This document shows, piece after piece, positions 1 to 12,030 of a stretch of DNA of 64,000 nt. The translations under genes and the position numbers were made by a program. The stretch spans positions 4,010,003 through 4,074,002 of the forward strand of contig CM077831.1 of the NCBI GenBank assembly GCA_039720395.1, read 5' to 3'. The stretch comes from Liquidambar formosana (taxonomy: Eukaryota; Streptophyta; Magnoliopsida; Saxifragales; Altingiaceae). The notes under the pieces were generated by a model. It had not been told where the DNA came from and did no database searches. It saw nothing but the letters and a program-made list of their open reading frames with translations. Position 1 is the stretch's first letter, and every line of letters starts with the position of its first letter.

Positions 1-509
1 ACAACTATGGTGTCTCAGGTCTAAGGATTACTTGTACCACTATAACAATGAGAAACTGATTGACAGGCAGGATAAAACTCCATTCAGTTTATCTCATATC
101 TTTGGTCACATTCAGTGTACCTATTCTCGTAATAGGCACCCACTTGTTGGTTGTAGTGTCTCCACACAAATAGCTTGAGACTAGCTATCCTCCTATAGAG
201 TCAACTTAACAAGTGCTAGTCCTATGGTTCATTACTGTCCATCATAGTGAACCTTCAACTAGGAATGCTTTAGGAGTTTAGTACAGAGATATATCTATAG
301 TCTCAAAATTACAACTCTTTGTAATTCCATATTCTCAACTCTAACTCCATGGACATATTATGTAAATATAAATGATGCATATAAACATAATAGAATAAGC
401 CTTTTTATTAAATCAATAATAAATGTGACATACATAAATGAAATCAAATGATTGTTCCTAATCCCTAAACAATCATCTCTATGATTGGCTCTAGGGCATA
501 ATCCTAACA
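1..509 (-). mobile_element. Copia LTR, minus sense, left part outside window
   Basis: This stretch is nearly identical to 38141-38649 and to 58972-59480, and it ends in the same terminus CCTAACA at 509. On the minus strand that terminus is the LTR start TGTTAGGATTATG. At 59480 the same terminus sits next to a polypurine tract, which fixes the sense of this LTR family as minus here. The other terminus lies to the left of the window. The base after the end (510-514, TTTAG) would be the right copy of the target duplication if this LTR inserted into the plus-sense LTR that resumes at 510. Confidence 0.85.
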
Positions 510-963
510 TTTAGAATCCCTCCTAGGGTCGGCCCTATGTGGTGGCTTTAAATAGCCTCTTATGATGTGATGACATCATCACTTGAAGCACTCTTAGAGG
601 CTCCCAAGTGCTGGCCGAAAATTTTAGCTCTCCCTCTCTCTCTCTCTCCTCTCTTCTCCTATTCTAGCATCAATAAGGAAAAGAAGGAAAGGACTTCAAG
701 TTCAAGCTAGGTGTGGATACCGTTGGAGGCAGTACACTTGGACTGCTCATTCATTGCTGCCTGGAGTTTAAGTTTGGAGCAAAAAGGAGAAGACAAAGCT
801 TGGAGCATAAAGGAGAAGACATTAATTAACTGTAAGTAATTCTTACCCTCTTCTAGTTAGGGTTTGTTTTGTATTAAGCATAATTGGATTCATGGGATTG
901 GGAATCGTAGGAAAATTTTTATTTTGCCTTTGTATGTTTTCCTCTCTAGTTCGATTCCCAATA
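510..963 (+). mobile_element. 3' half of a plus-sense copia LTR
   Basis: The sequence matches 58041-58498, the second half of a complete plus-sense LTR, including the conserved stretches around TGACATCATCA and AGCTAGGTGTGGATACCGTT. It ends at CCCAATA (957-963), where the intact copies end CCCAACA, so the terminal CA has mutated to TA. The first half is missing because the minus-sense LTR of 1-509 lies in front of it. The simplest reading is a minus-sense LTR nested inside a plus-sense one. Confidence 0.8.
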
Positions 964-1357
964 ATTAACACATATAATATGGCCTCTTCCTTCTCCTCTA
1001 AACACAATAGTGAACCGGCAAGTTTTGAATCCCTAACATATCACACATGAACCATTTGTCTCACCCTTCCTTTTCACTAGGCCAGCCTCAATGGCTTTAT
1101 TGATAACCCTAGATTTATCGGAGCTATGACCATCAGGTATGCTTGGAGTGAGAAGGTCCATCGATTGGGACATCCTTCTCGACAACTTGAGATTTATTAC
1201 TTTGAGCGAATTTCGCCTTCTTCTTCAACGTAGTGCCACCAAATTTAACAATGAACTCATTAGTAGTAGGGGGATTAGGTTCAGATGTAGAATTACCTTG
1301 AGAAAGTTCCGCTTCTTCTTCCATTAAAAATGGACCACCAATATCTATGGTATTGTT
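964..1357 (-). pseudogene. Unrecognised duplicated gene segment, copy 1, left part
   Basis: This DNA is paralogous to about 10805-11290. On the minus strand both copies encode related peptide pieces, such as EEEAELSQGN and TTNEF here against KGESKFSQGN and PTRNEF in copy 2. The frame here is broken by stops before 1133. A CACTA transposon cuts the segment at 1358 and it continues at 8478. I do not recognise the family. The peptides are low-complexity, rich in Ser, Gly, Asn, Lys and Pro, with no domain I can name. Confidence 0.55.
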
Positions 1358-1384
1358 CACTACAACAAAACACCTCAATTGGGA

Positions 1385-1735
1385 CCTTTAATTTGGGACG
1401 GATATGATGAGTCCCAATTTTTAAAGATTTGGTAATTTTTGAGATGGATATATCCGTCCCAACCGTTAAAACCCAGATTCAATTTATTTACCCAATTTTC
1501 AAGTCGAAAAAAAAATAAAAATTTAAAAAATAAACACCTTTGGGACAGATATATCCGTCTTTAGCTATTTTATTTATTAATTATTCGATTGTGGGAAACT
1601 TATCAACATATATATCCATCCTAAGGGGCTGACTGGTTTATAAAACATATTTGAGATGGATATATCCGTCTCAGGGTCAAAACAAAAAGGTTTTTTTAAT
1701 ACATTGAGACGGATATATCCGTCCCAATAACAATC
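1385..1735. repeat. Left subterminal repeats of the CACTA element
   Basis: Several copies of GGGACGGATATATCCGTCCC or close variants occur in both orientations, for example near 1441-1463, 1540-1560, 1650-1675 and 1705-1727. The core GACGGATATATCCGTC is a perfect 16-bp palindrome. Subterminal repeats of this kind bind the transposase accessory protein in En/Spm elements. That role here is inferred. Confidence 0.8.
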
Positions 1736-2456
1736 CTTCTAGAAGGATCTGATTTTGGCTTTACGCTCAAAACCCTATTGAAACTTTCTCATTCCCGCTC
1801 TGCCATCGTCTCCATTGATCATATGCCTCTCTTTCTCTCTCTCTCTCTCCATTTTCGAAGCATTTTCTTCCCACCGTCGATGAATTCAATGGAGACCATA
1901 GTTTTGGGTCGGGATATAGTTTTGCATTTGACGACCTGAGCCATCTATATGCTGTAGATGACCACCTCTGCCTCTTCGCCGGTGATTGTTTGATGGACAT
2001 CGTCGCACGCCTTGGTGTAAGATCTCGTTCCTAGCAGTTGCAGTAGAAGGTCGTTATTCCTTGCCATTACCGTAGTTTGCCGTTGATTCGAGTTCTCCTA
2101 AGCCCGCTTTGCACTGGCCGTCGCCAAAGCCCCCATCTTTGCGCCATAACCAAACCCCACGAAGTATATCTCAGGTGTGTTTGTCGTTATATCTCACGAT
2201 CTTTGTTCTTATGCATTCTTTACATTGAATCTATGTCCCTCAATCCTCTAAAATTTAGGGTTTTTTTTAAAAAAATTTTTTTATTTTTAATTTTAAGATT
2301 ATTGTTGGTCATAGTGTCATACATTGGAATCTATGATACTCACACTCTAGATTTTCTTCTTATAATTACAAAATTTGTGATTGATGGTAAGATATATGTT
2401 AAAAGACTCAAGAAGCATCTATGAGCTTCATAATGGCAAATGGACTAGGAAAAAGA

Positions 2457-3240
2457 CTTGGGTAGTTGTCTTGGCCAGGTGAAATTTGTGACAACCTTCA
2501 AACTAGCTCATGAAATTCTCTTCAAACCCTACTTATTACAGACTACCTTCAAACTCTTTAGAAAATGAAGGATACATAATTCTATCAGCTTTTCAGAAAT
2601 TGCTAGAGTTGCAGAGTTATCCCATTAATTAATGGTGCTTTCAACATGAAAAAAAGTGCATTTTCTGATAACATAGGGTAGTTGTCTTGGCCAGGTGAAA
2701 TTTGGGACAACTACAGAGTAGACAACACGGGAGGCTTTCGATTCACTTGATGAGATAATTCTATCAGCTTTTCGGAAATTGCTAGAGTTGCAGAGTTATC
2801 CCATTAATTAATAGTGCTTTCAACATGAAAAAAAGTGCATTTTCTGATAACATAGGGTAGTTGTCTTGGCCAGGTGAAATTTGTGACAACCTTCAAACTA
2901 GCTCATGAAATTCTCCTTAAACCCTACTTATTACAGACTACCTTCAAACTCTTTAGAAAATGAAGGATACAAAATTAAAGCAATAAGAAAAATGTTGCAA
3001 CATTTACAATACCCCAACCTACTTCAATTCCTTTCCTTATGCAGCTCAAGGAGAGGCTTTCGATTCACTCGATGAGATAATTCTATCAGCTTTTCAGAAA
3101 TTGCTAGAGTTACAGAGTTATCCCATTAATTAATGGTGCTTTCAACATGAAAAAAAGTGCATTTTCTGATAACATAGGTTAGTTGTCTTGGCCAGGTGAA
3201 ATTTGTGACAACTACAGAGTAGACAACACGGGAGCTAGTT
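2457..3240. repeat. Imperfect tandem repeat block inside the CACTA element
   Basis: The segment beginning GGTAGTTGTCTTGGCCAGG recurs at about 2461, 2677, 2856 and 3179. Between these points are shared blocks (TTGCTAGAGTTGCAGAG, AACATGAAAAAAAGTGCA) in the same order but of different lengths. It looks like rounds of unequal duplication of a roughly 200-bp unit. No coding function is evident. Confidence 0.75.
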
Positions 3241-4446
3241 TTCTAAATGAATAGGAATTCGCCGACGGAAGTCAATTGCTTTTTAAAATTTGTAACACTT
3301 TCTATTTTTCTTGGGCATATATGGTGATTTTTTTTTTTATACCATCTCATGTGTTGAACAAGACAGACTCTGTCAATTTTCACTGGACATCTAAACATTG
3401 TTGTAGATGGTAAATGCTCTATACGAAAAGATGTCAGTGTGTAATTACCTCTTCCCATCTTCTTCTTCTTCTCCAAGTGATTTTGTTCACAAGATTTAAT
3501 GTGTTGCAAGAGTTGATGCAGCAACATTTCTGATCATGACACATTTATATGCACGTTCTGTGGTGAGCAACGATCCAGGAGAATGGATATGAAAGGAACA
3601 AGTAATTGCTGGTTCAATTCTGTTTCTGGTTTGATAACTGTGGTCTCTTCTTTTATTATATGATGTGGCTATTGATTGTCACTACCTACTTTATCAGGCT
3701 GTTAGGTACTGTTTTTCTTATAACAAATACTGTTTCCATTTCAATTCTTTTAGAACATTTCACACACACATACGTATATATATGAAGATGTGACAAGGAC
3801 ATATGTTGGAACATGACTAGCTTGAGAACAATTGAAGGTGAGAATGGTGAATTTCCAATCACTATAAGCCTACAAAGGTAGGCATTGGGACCCTGCTTTT
3901 TTTTTTTTTTTTTTTTTTTTCCATTAAAAAGGTTGAGTTAACTGGGAACATTGTCTAAGATATCCTATGGGATATGTTCGAATGTTTGATGACAAATTAG
4001 TTTGGTAAATGCTAAGTTATAACAATGTAGAGATGCTTAAAAATGAAGAGGTTTTTTGGGTAAGTAGGAATAGAACATTATATTGGAATATAATTTTGAT
4101 AAATAGGAGTAAAATCAAGGAAATAATGAAAAATGTCGATGGGGGAGGAGATTCCCAAAAGTGATGCGATTTGTTATAATGAATTATGGAATGGAGGATT
4201 TAAGAATATGGTACCCATGTGATGGATGAAGTGGAGAAGTGTTTTAGGCTACAAATGTCAATCATGCTTTGTGGTATTGCATCCAGGAAATTGAGAAGCA
4301 TCAAGCGAAACAAGCATGGCTAAAATGAGGATACAAGAGGATTCTTGAGAAGTAAGAGTTAGCACCATAGACAAGATGAGGTTTCTTTAAGTTAAATTTC
4401 AGTTAGTTGAAGTTGGTCAATGGTGATGTGATATCGATACCTGCTA

Positions 4447-4704
4447 CTCCCTCCGTTCCTCAATTATTGGCCTCCTTTCCTTTTTGGGATGTTTCAAAAT
4501 TGTCACATTCCAAAAGTCAATGATTCTTTTTATTTTATTTCCTAAAATATCCTTAAAAGGTTATTATCTCTTTTTCTAATGTTTTGAATACTTGGGGGCA
4601 AAATTGAAATGTCAAAACATATATATTAATGTGAAAGCATTTAATAGGGGTTCCTAAAAAAGCTTGTTTTTTCAGAGGGGATAGACAATTAGGAACAGAG
4701 GGAG
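4447..4704. mobile_element. Stowaway-type MITE nested in the CACTA element
   Basis: The element starts CTCCCTCCGTTCC and ends in the inverse, GGAACAGAGGGAG. Target dinucleotide TA flanks both sides (4445-4446, 4705-4706). The CTCCCTCCGT terminus, TA duplication, 258-bp length and AT-rich interior are classical Stowaway features of the Tc1/mariner superfamily. It has no coding capacity. Confidence 0.85.
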
Positions 4705-6277
4705 TAATTCATATTACATACAAGAAATTAATTAATTATATATTTATTTTTTAATGATGTTATTTATCATGTCTATGAGCATTCCTGGTGTCCACGCGCG
4801 AGAGAAACAAAGGGTCCATTTTTGTCCAACTGCTCCCATGCCCATACCATCGATCAGCCTGGTTTAGGTTCGGGTTCGGAAGAACCCATGCCTTTTTGAA
4901 ACAAAAAAGACGACAGAGAGCTTACTATTAAACGCAAGCTTGAGTGGGTGGTTGAAGAGAGAAAAATAGGAATGAATTTGTTTTTGGACTCTGTTTGCTC
5001 TTGCCCCCCCTCACCTCCAAAGCTCTTCACATTTTCATCTGCTTCCACTGCTCTCTTTTCCTCTCAATCAACTGGTGAGTTTAGTTGCCTAAAAAGTATA
5101 AAGCTGGTGTCTCTTTTTTTTTTTTTTTTTAAAGGTTCAGCTGCTGAGTTTTTTTTTCCCCCCATGATTTATTATTTACTTGTTTGGTTGCATAGAAAAT
5201 GTAAAGCTATTGCCTTTTACCTGGGTTTTTTTTTTTTTTTTTTTTTTTTTGGGCTTGTTTAGCTTCCCAGAAAATGTTAAGGTGCAATTACCCACAGTCT
5301 TTGCATCCATGCATAACTGGTGAGCTTTTCTTTTTCCCTTAATGCATTTATTTCTTGCTTAACTGGTGCTCTTATTGTTATTGGTTTTTATTAAGCCCTT
5401 ATTTGGTTGCCTAGATAAATAAAATATCTTTAGGGTTTTTGGGTTTTTTTGGGACTTCTGTACTTGTTTCGCTTTCAAGAAAATGTGATAATATGTTTTT
5501 TTTTTCTTTTTCCTCTTGCTGATACAGTTTTTCCCCCTTATTTGGGATTTCCATTTCATTCTTTGCTTCCAGGACCAACTACTGAGTGTTCCCCCCCTCT
5601 TTTCTTTTTCTTGATGGGAAGGATGGAAGTGTCATTTGGTTGGTTGTCTTCTGATTTTGCACTAATCGCTTTTTTCCATCTCAGGTGAGCTATTTACCTC
5701 TTTTGCTTGTTCTTCATTTACTCTTTTTATTTTCCCTCTTGTAATTTAGGTTTATATTCGGTGAAAAGGGTGTATATAACCCTAACTGCATGTGGATCAG
5801 GTACTTACCAAGGAGGCCTAAGAAGATCAAGAAGAGTAATGGGCAAGTGCTTACTATCAATGAGGTATATGGGTTTATTTTCTATGTTTTTTCCACTGAA
5901 ATGATATTTGGTTCTTTGAAAGTATTGTTAAACGTTGGCTAAATCTTTTTTTATTTTAGTTTAAATATATAAGATTTATTTGTGATGGTGACATGATGAT
6001 TACGGCCTGTTCGTTTGAGTTTGGAATTTTCTGAAAATGTAAATTTTAAGATTTCAAAAATATTAAGAGATGATAAACCGACTGTTTTCGCAAAGAATTT
6101 CATAATGCAGTTTTAAGAATGCTCTGCCAAATGTGTGTTTCTGCATTGTTATCATTTTTTATTGTTTTAAAAAGTGGAAACTCGATTTCAAAACTTGCCC
6201 TTATATATATATATATATATATATATTTTTCTATGCTTCTAAAGTTTTTGCGTATTAGGAAATAAATTTTATTTTAG

Positions 6278-6379
6278 AGGAAATGAATTTACTGGGACTT
6301 ATTTCACATCTTACTTTAGAGCCCTTCATGACGGAGAGATGTCCTTGCATGATTTGTTCATCACCACCAAAAATTATAG
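6278..6379 (+). other. Exon-like fragment inside the CACTA element
   Basis: A 102-bp segment lies between an acceptor-like TATTTTAG and a donor-like GTATGT. In one frame it reads through without stops and gives a protein-like peptide (GTYFTSYFRALHDGEM within it). CACTA elements often carry captured host exons, and this would fit. I do not recognise the source gene. A chance open stretch is possible at this length. Confidence 0.35.
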
Positions 6380-7814
6380 GTATGTTATATTCAGTTTCAT
6401 TGTGTTCGTGCATTGTTCTTAGGATTCAATTTTTCAAGAAGTTCAGGCTAGATGGCATGGAATAGTGAATGTCATTGTTTGATATTTCTTCAGCCTTTGT
6501 CTGGGTTTGTGAAAAGGAAATCATTGAATGATATTAGACTTGTGCTTCGTTGATTTTCTTGGGGATTTTAGGACAGGTGGTTACAATTGAATATTGAAGG
6601 GCGTGGTTTCTCTTTTATGTTCTTCTTTTATGGGTGCTTTGTTTTTCTTTGTTCCTGGTTTAAAAGTTGGGAATTGAATTTGCCGTCTTACTCGGACTAA
6701 CTCAAACTACTAATGCTAACTGGTTGGGAATAAACTGCTAGTCAATTTATGGTCGAGCCTTTTTTTTTTGGCTACGCCCTGGGGTGTGCAATGGCCTGTG
6801 CAAATTTGGGGAGAATAGAATTATGTCTTGTTTGGGGGTACTTTGTTTTTTGTTTTTGTTTAGTATTTTCTTTTTTGGTGGTTTCAGGAGTTGAGGTTCT
6901 TCCATCTCTCTTGGACTAGCGCGCTAGCCTTTTGTTCCATTGTGATTTGTTCAACTGTTCTTGTCCCTTTCACTAGGCCCTGCAAGGAATTAAAAAATAA
7001 TAGGAGTCCTCATTGCATTGTCTTACAATTGAATATTAGAGAATTTTTATTTGTGTACTGTTACTTATGCTAGCTTCCCTTTTATTTTAGGCTTTTTGTA
7101 AATGTTTCCTTTGGTATTAGAAACTGAAAGTGGTTGAATTTTTGTAAATGTTAATTTTTCGGATCCACATTCCAAGTGAATTTTTTGTCATCATCTTCCA
7201 CTTGGGGCTTTGCTTTTGTTTTTATTTAATTAAATTTGCTTTGGATATATAATGGCAGGGGTTTTTTCTTCAGCTTCATTAATGACATTAAAAGTTTCAC
7301 TCTTAGTTTCACGGCTTCGCCCTCATCGTAGTAGCAGAAATTGAGCATTTGGAGAATAGCATCAAACTGATCTATACAATCAGGTAGTCCCCTCTCCTCT
7401 TTCAAATACAACAATTGTTTGTCAAGCTAAAATGATGGCAACATATATATAGAATCAAGTTTTGTAATGCGAACGCGTTAATGAGTTAGAACCAAGTATT
7501 CTGATTAACTTTTGTATGCTCCAGGATTGAGTCGTAGTTGAGAAGTGCAACGTGTTCTATTGGTAACGAAGAGATCAAGAGTTCAAAGATATTTTCATTT
7601 TTTGTCTGATGTTATCAACTTATTGACTCTCAAACAAATTTGTTTATTAGTTAATGTATCAAAAACTATTCTAGAATATATTCATATGATTATATTAAAT
7701 TATGTCAATCGTTTATCTCCAAGGAACTTTTTTTCTTATTGTGTGGTGATTTTGTTTTTATATAGGTTCATATGGATTCTCTTATTGCTAAATGGAAGCA
7801 AAATTTTTTTTTTT

Positions 7815-8415
7815 AATCATACGACGGATATAACCGTTCTAATGTAATTTATTTGAACGATGGAAGCTCAATATTAAAAAATAAAAAATAAAAAATAATC
7901 ATGCGACGGATAGAACCGTCCCTAGGACTCATTGAGACGGATATAACCATCCCAATGTTATTTAAATGTTCCAAATGCTCATAATTGACCTCATTGAGAC
8001 GGATATAACCATCCTATTGACTCATTGAGATGGATATAACTGTCCCTAGGACTTATTGAGACAGATATAACTATCCCAATGTTATTTAAACGTTCCAAAT
8101 GCTCAGAATTGACGTCATTGAGACGGATATAACCGTCCTATTGACTCATTGAGACGGATATATCCGTCCTAATGTCATTTACTTGAGCTGGAAATTCTCA
8201 ACATTGGGACGGATATAACCGTCCTAAAGGCCCATTTTTGAGACGGATAGAACCGTCCTAAGCATGAATAATAATATTAAAATGAGATTGGGACGGTTAT
8301 ATCCGTCCCAAACACTTTACCACGGTTGTGTTTTCCGTCCCACTTTTTTATGCGATGGGAGCAATTGGGACGCCAATTGGGATGGATATAGCCGTCCCAA
8401 TACTAGTTTTGGGAC
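7815..8415. repeat. Right subterminal repeats of the CACTA element
   Basis: About a dozen copies of GAGACGGATATAACCGTCC-like units occur, spaced 20-60 bp apart, followed by the right inverted terminus. Most copies here read GATATAACCGTCC rather than GATATATCCGTCC, so the two ends have drifted apart or been homogenised separately. Confidence 0.8.
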
Positions 8416-8477
8416 CCTTTTCTATTAGTGATGGGGATGGATTTTAAACGTGGCAATTGGGGTATTTTGTTGTAGTA

Positions 8478-9180
8478 GTTGTTCCCCGACATCTCAATTT
8501 TTGTGGTAGGCTTCATTGACATCTCATTCCACAAATGCTTTGCTAGCTCAACCTGCAATACAAACATATGATAGGGTATGCATGTAAGCTACAATTATGT
8601 ACGATGGTTAATCTAGTTTAATTTAACAAGAAAGAGAGCACTATAGCTCAAAAAGCTTTTACCAAATTCACAGTCCACATAGGAGCTCTTTGTAGTCTAG
8701 TAAGGAAATAGAGTTGCGAGGAGATAAATTTATAGGTGACTGGTTAAAATTGGATAGAAGTGGAGAAAAATCTAGACGATGGTGGGTGGTAGGAAGTCAA
8801 TGCATTCGTACTATTTTTTTCCATCTTAGTTCCCAACGTCAATATTTTTAATGCTAGTTGGTGCTCATGTACCTACCATTCAATTGCAACGTTGTTAATT
8901 TATAAACAGGACAAAACTTTGGCGCTTTACATCGGAGGAGTAGCTGCTCTTCCAAGTTGATATAGTATATTTCTTTAATTGATACCTGTACCCTTTAAGC
9001 ATGGCAACCACATGACACTAGTATTAGCCCTTACAATTCTTATATTGGTTAAAAAAAGAACCAAGACAAAAAATGAACGTGTTTTGCTGCTGCGCCTCTC
9101 CTTCACATCCCTTTCCTCTCTCTCTAATGTGCTAACTTCATTTGCAACCATCTCTTTCTCCCTCAATGTATGATGCTAAT
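8478..9180 (-). pseudogene. Unrecognised duplicated gene segment, copy 1, right part
   Basis: The sequence resumes the paralogy to copy 2 (about 11290-12000) immediately after the CACTA target site. On the minus strand it contains the exon start that follows a TTGCAG acceptor and reads VELAKHLW-like residues, equivalent to VELAEHLW in copy 2. Upstream lies a conserved non-coding stretch ending in a CT-rich leader near 9110-9165. The copy is broken by the transposon and by substitutions, so it is very unlikely to be functional. Confidence 0.5.
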
Positions 9181-9660
9181 ATAACTTGGTTCCTGTTGAG
9201 GAAGGAGCAGCGGCAGCAGGGGCAAAAGGGGGAAGCACAGAGCAGGAGCAGCAGTGGCAGCGGCGGTGGATCTTGCAGCTCTGGGCCGGTGGTAGGGGAA
9301 ATGGCGGTGAGCTAAAACCCAGATCTGGGTTCGACGAGGAAGGCGCGGTGAAGGGAAGTGAGAGAGGAGATAGAGGGAATGAAATTGAAATGGGATGGCG
9401 GATGGTTTTGCCACTGAAATTGAATTACAAAACGCACTGTGTCGTCGGAGAGGAGCGGGGAGAGTCCGACAAGGTGCGGAGAGGAGAGAGAGAGGAAGAG
9501 GAGGGAGAGAGAGAGAGAGAGGAGAGTTTGGGATGGATTTTGATTTTGAAATGGCAGCAAACCCATTTTCGTTTTGTTTTGGCTCTAACCCAAAACAACA
9601 AAATGCAGTGTTTCGTTGTTTTCCATGGATGGATAGCAAACAACGTTAACCTTTAACCCC
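9181..9660. other. Purine-rich, unassigned stretch
   Basis: A GA-rich segment (AGAGAGGAAG-type runs at 9480-9520) between the duplicated gene segment and a repeat. Open frames exist on both strands, but all are low-complexity Ser/Leu/Pro or Arg/Glu peptides that mirror each other. I cannot support a gene here. Confidence 0.4.
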
Positions 9661-9772
9661 CCAAATGCTCCCCATTCATCTCAACCATTGAATAATCCCT
9701 AATCCACGTGGCATTCCATCAACGGCTACTAGAGGCTCTAGTTTTTTTCACAAACTGGAGCAAATCCCAATC

Positions 9773-9900
9773 TTGAGGTGGGGCATGCATATGCCTCACC
9801 ATTTTTTTTTTCTTATTCAAATTTTTCTAACCTTCTGTAGTTTTCTTTCCTACTTCTCTCATTTTTTTAATTCCTCCCTATTTTTATAAATCCCATCCCC
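9773..9900 (+). repeat. Dispersed repeat, copy 1
   Basis: The stretch from TTGAGGTGGGGCATGCATAT to TCCCTATTTTTATAAA recurs at 33667-33832 with about 90% identity outside the T-runs. No terminal repeats are clear. It may be part of a MITE or an LTR fragment. Confidence 0.6.
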
Positions 9901-10524
9901 CAGCCCCCCAAAATCTCTCTTCTTTTTTGTTTTTGTTTTTCTTTTTTAAATATGGTTGATCGAATATCAATTTCTACCTCAAAATAACAAGATAAAAGAA
10001 AATTTTTGAACAAAAACATCTTCGATTGTTTGAATTAGGATAGATTATGTATTAACAACCAACTAAATTTATTTATTTATTTTTAGAAGTTTGCTTCCCC
10101 TAACCTAAATTGTGCAAGGCAATGGATTGATGTAGACGATCTTCTTGACAACTTTTGAAAACTTAACACAATATTGATAAACCAATAACAACAACAATGG
10201 AAAACATAGCATAAATCAATAACATTAGTAAATGTTTACATATAATAGAGCAAAGGCACTATAATAGCTCAAAAACGAAATGATCCATTTCAGTCATTTG
10301 ATTTTTTATTAGGGGGAATTACAGATTGATCCGGCTACGGATAAATAATTATAGTTAGTAGTCATTCTTAGTTAAGTTAGTAATCATTTACTATAAAGTT
10401 AGTAATAATTTGCACCGAGTTGTAATTTTTTGCCTGAAACTAGACGAACCTATAATTCATCTTGTTATAATACCAAAGGAGGATAACAGAACAGCCCCCA
10501 AGTCATTGGTCTTTTTGGTTCTCT

Positions 10525-10680
10525 GTTCTCTGTACTTTTGGTTTTTTTTTTTTTTGGTGGGGGGGAGGGGTGTTGAGGTGTCCTTTGTTGTCTTTGGTGT
10601 GTTTTTTGGGTTTTATGTGCTTTGGGGTTTGCTCTGGTGTTTTTTAGCCGGGGTGTATTGCTTCTATCATTAATAAAATT
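10525..10680 (+). mobile_element. LINE-like 3' end, copy 1
   Basis: The sequence GTGCTTTGGGGTTTGCTCTGG...GTATTGCTTCTATCATTAATAAAA recurs at 29089-29168. GT-rich 3' regions ending in a short A-rich tail are typical of plant non-LTR retrotransposon 3' ends. No reverse transcriptase is attached, so the class is inferred from the tail alone. Confidence 0.4.
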
Positions 10681-10799
10681 CAGTTTTGCTGGTAAAAGGT
10701 AAAATAAAAAAACAGCATCAAGACACAACACATCACCAAACTGACACTAACCCACAGAATAACATAGCGAAAAATTAACATCCTGGTAGGAATTTAAAA

Positions 10800-12030
10800 G
10801 CATAGACAACAACACATATATATGTCCTCCTCCTCCTCCTCCAAACATTTCTTTTACAATAGTAAACTGGCAAGTTCTCCCTTCTGGAATTTTATTAGGT
10901 TATTCACTATCCGAGCTATAACCATCACAACTGCTTGGAGGCTTAGGAGCTCCATCAATAGAGACGGTCCTCTCAACATCTTTAACTTTGGGCTTCGAAG
11001 GTTTGGGAGGCTCAGGAGCTCAGTCGACAGAGACGGTCCTCTTGACATCTTTAACTTTGGGCTTCGAAGGTTCAGGAAGCTGTACTACTTTAGGTTGAAA
11101 TGTATATTTATTACCTTGAGAGAATTCTGCCTTTTCCTCCAATGTAGCACCACCAGCTTTAAACTCATTACGAGTAGGGGGAATAACCTGTACTTGACGT
11201 TGAGATCCAGATACAGAATTACCTTGAGAAAATTTCGATTCGCCTTTCATGATAAAGCCACCATCAATATGTATGTTATTCAAGTTTTCCCTCGACATCT
11301 CACTCCACAAATGCTCTGCTAGCTCAACCTGCAACACAAACATATGATAATGCATGTAAGCTACAATTATGTACGATACGTTAATCTAGTTTAATTTAAC
11401 AAGAAAGAGAGCACCATAGCTCGAAAACCTTTTACCGAATTCAGAGTCCACACAGGAGCTCTTTGTAGTATAATAAGGAAACTGAATCGTGTGGAGCTAA
11501 ATTTATAGGTGAGTGGTTGAAATTGGACAGAAGTGGAGAAAAATCTGGACTACGGTGGGTGGCCAGATGTCAATGCGTTGGTACCATTTTTTTCCGTCTT
11601 ACTTCCCTACGTTAATTTTTTTTAACACTAGTAGGTGCGCACATGCACATGCACCTGCCGTTCTAGGTGCCTTACACCGGAGCAGCTGCCTGCCATTCAA
11701 TTGCAATGTTATTTATAAACAGGACAAAGCTTAGTGCCTTACACCGGAGCAACTGCTCCTCCAAGCTAATATGGCATATTTCCCTCTAAACGTGGCAATT
11801 ATGTGACATTAGTATTAGCCCCTACAATTCTTATATATATATTTTTTTTGATCAGCAAAAGAAAACCATTCTTATATTAGTACGTTAAAAAAAGAACTAA
11901 GACAAAAAATGAACATGTTTAGCTGTTGTGCCTCTCCTTCACATCTCTTTTCTCTCTCTCCAATGTGCTAACTTCATTTGCAACCATCTCTTTCTCCCTC
12001 TCCTTCGTGTCCAACATTAACCCATTTAAC
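10800..12030 (-). pseudogene. Unrecognised duplicated gene segment, copy 2
   Basis: The longest frame (11355 down to 11020 on the minus strand) begins an exon after a TTGCAG acceptor at about 11331 with VELAEHLWSEMSREN and continues with low-complexity sequence. It stops at a TGA at 11020. Beyond the stop, the same frame repeats a 21-residue block (KPKVKDVERTVSIDGAPKPP against KPKVKDVKRTVSVD). The stop replaces the Gly of that repeat, so it looks like a GGA-to-TGA nonsense change. Upstream (11360-12030) is the conserved non-coding part shared with copy 1. No known domain was recognised. Confidence 0.5.

Larger units (their letters stand above)
1358..8477. mobile_element. CACTA (En/Spm-type) DNA transposon, non-autonomous
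   Basis: The left end starts CACTACAACAAAA and the right end is the inverse, TTTTGTTGTAGTA, with the last base changed from G to A. The inverted repeat continues for about 25 bases (CACCTCAATTG against TACCCCAATTG). A 3-bp target duplication GTT flanks it (1355-1357 and 8478-8480). This is the CACTA signature. The 7120-bp body has no transposase-like frame, so it would need an enzyme supplied in trans. It contains subterminal palindrome arrays, a MITE (4447-4704), an internal repeat block (2457-3240), and exon-like pieces such as 6278-6379. The interior is otherwise T-rich with long homopolymers (3897-3920, 5231-5250). Confidence 0.88.

Noticed and set aside
4854..5904. Several short frames around T-runs inside the CACTA element
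   Set aside because: Composition follows homopolymers; no pair of exons could be joined into a plausible protein.
9163..9656. Overlapping frames of 156-158 codons on both strands
   Set aside because: Both are low-complexity mirror images of a GA-rich sequence. No motif, splice border or start context supports either.
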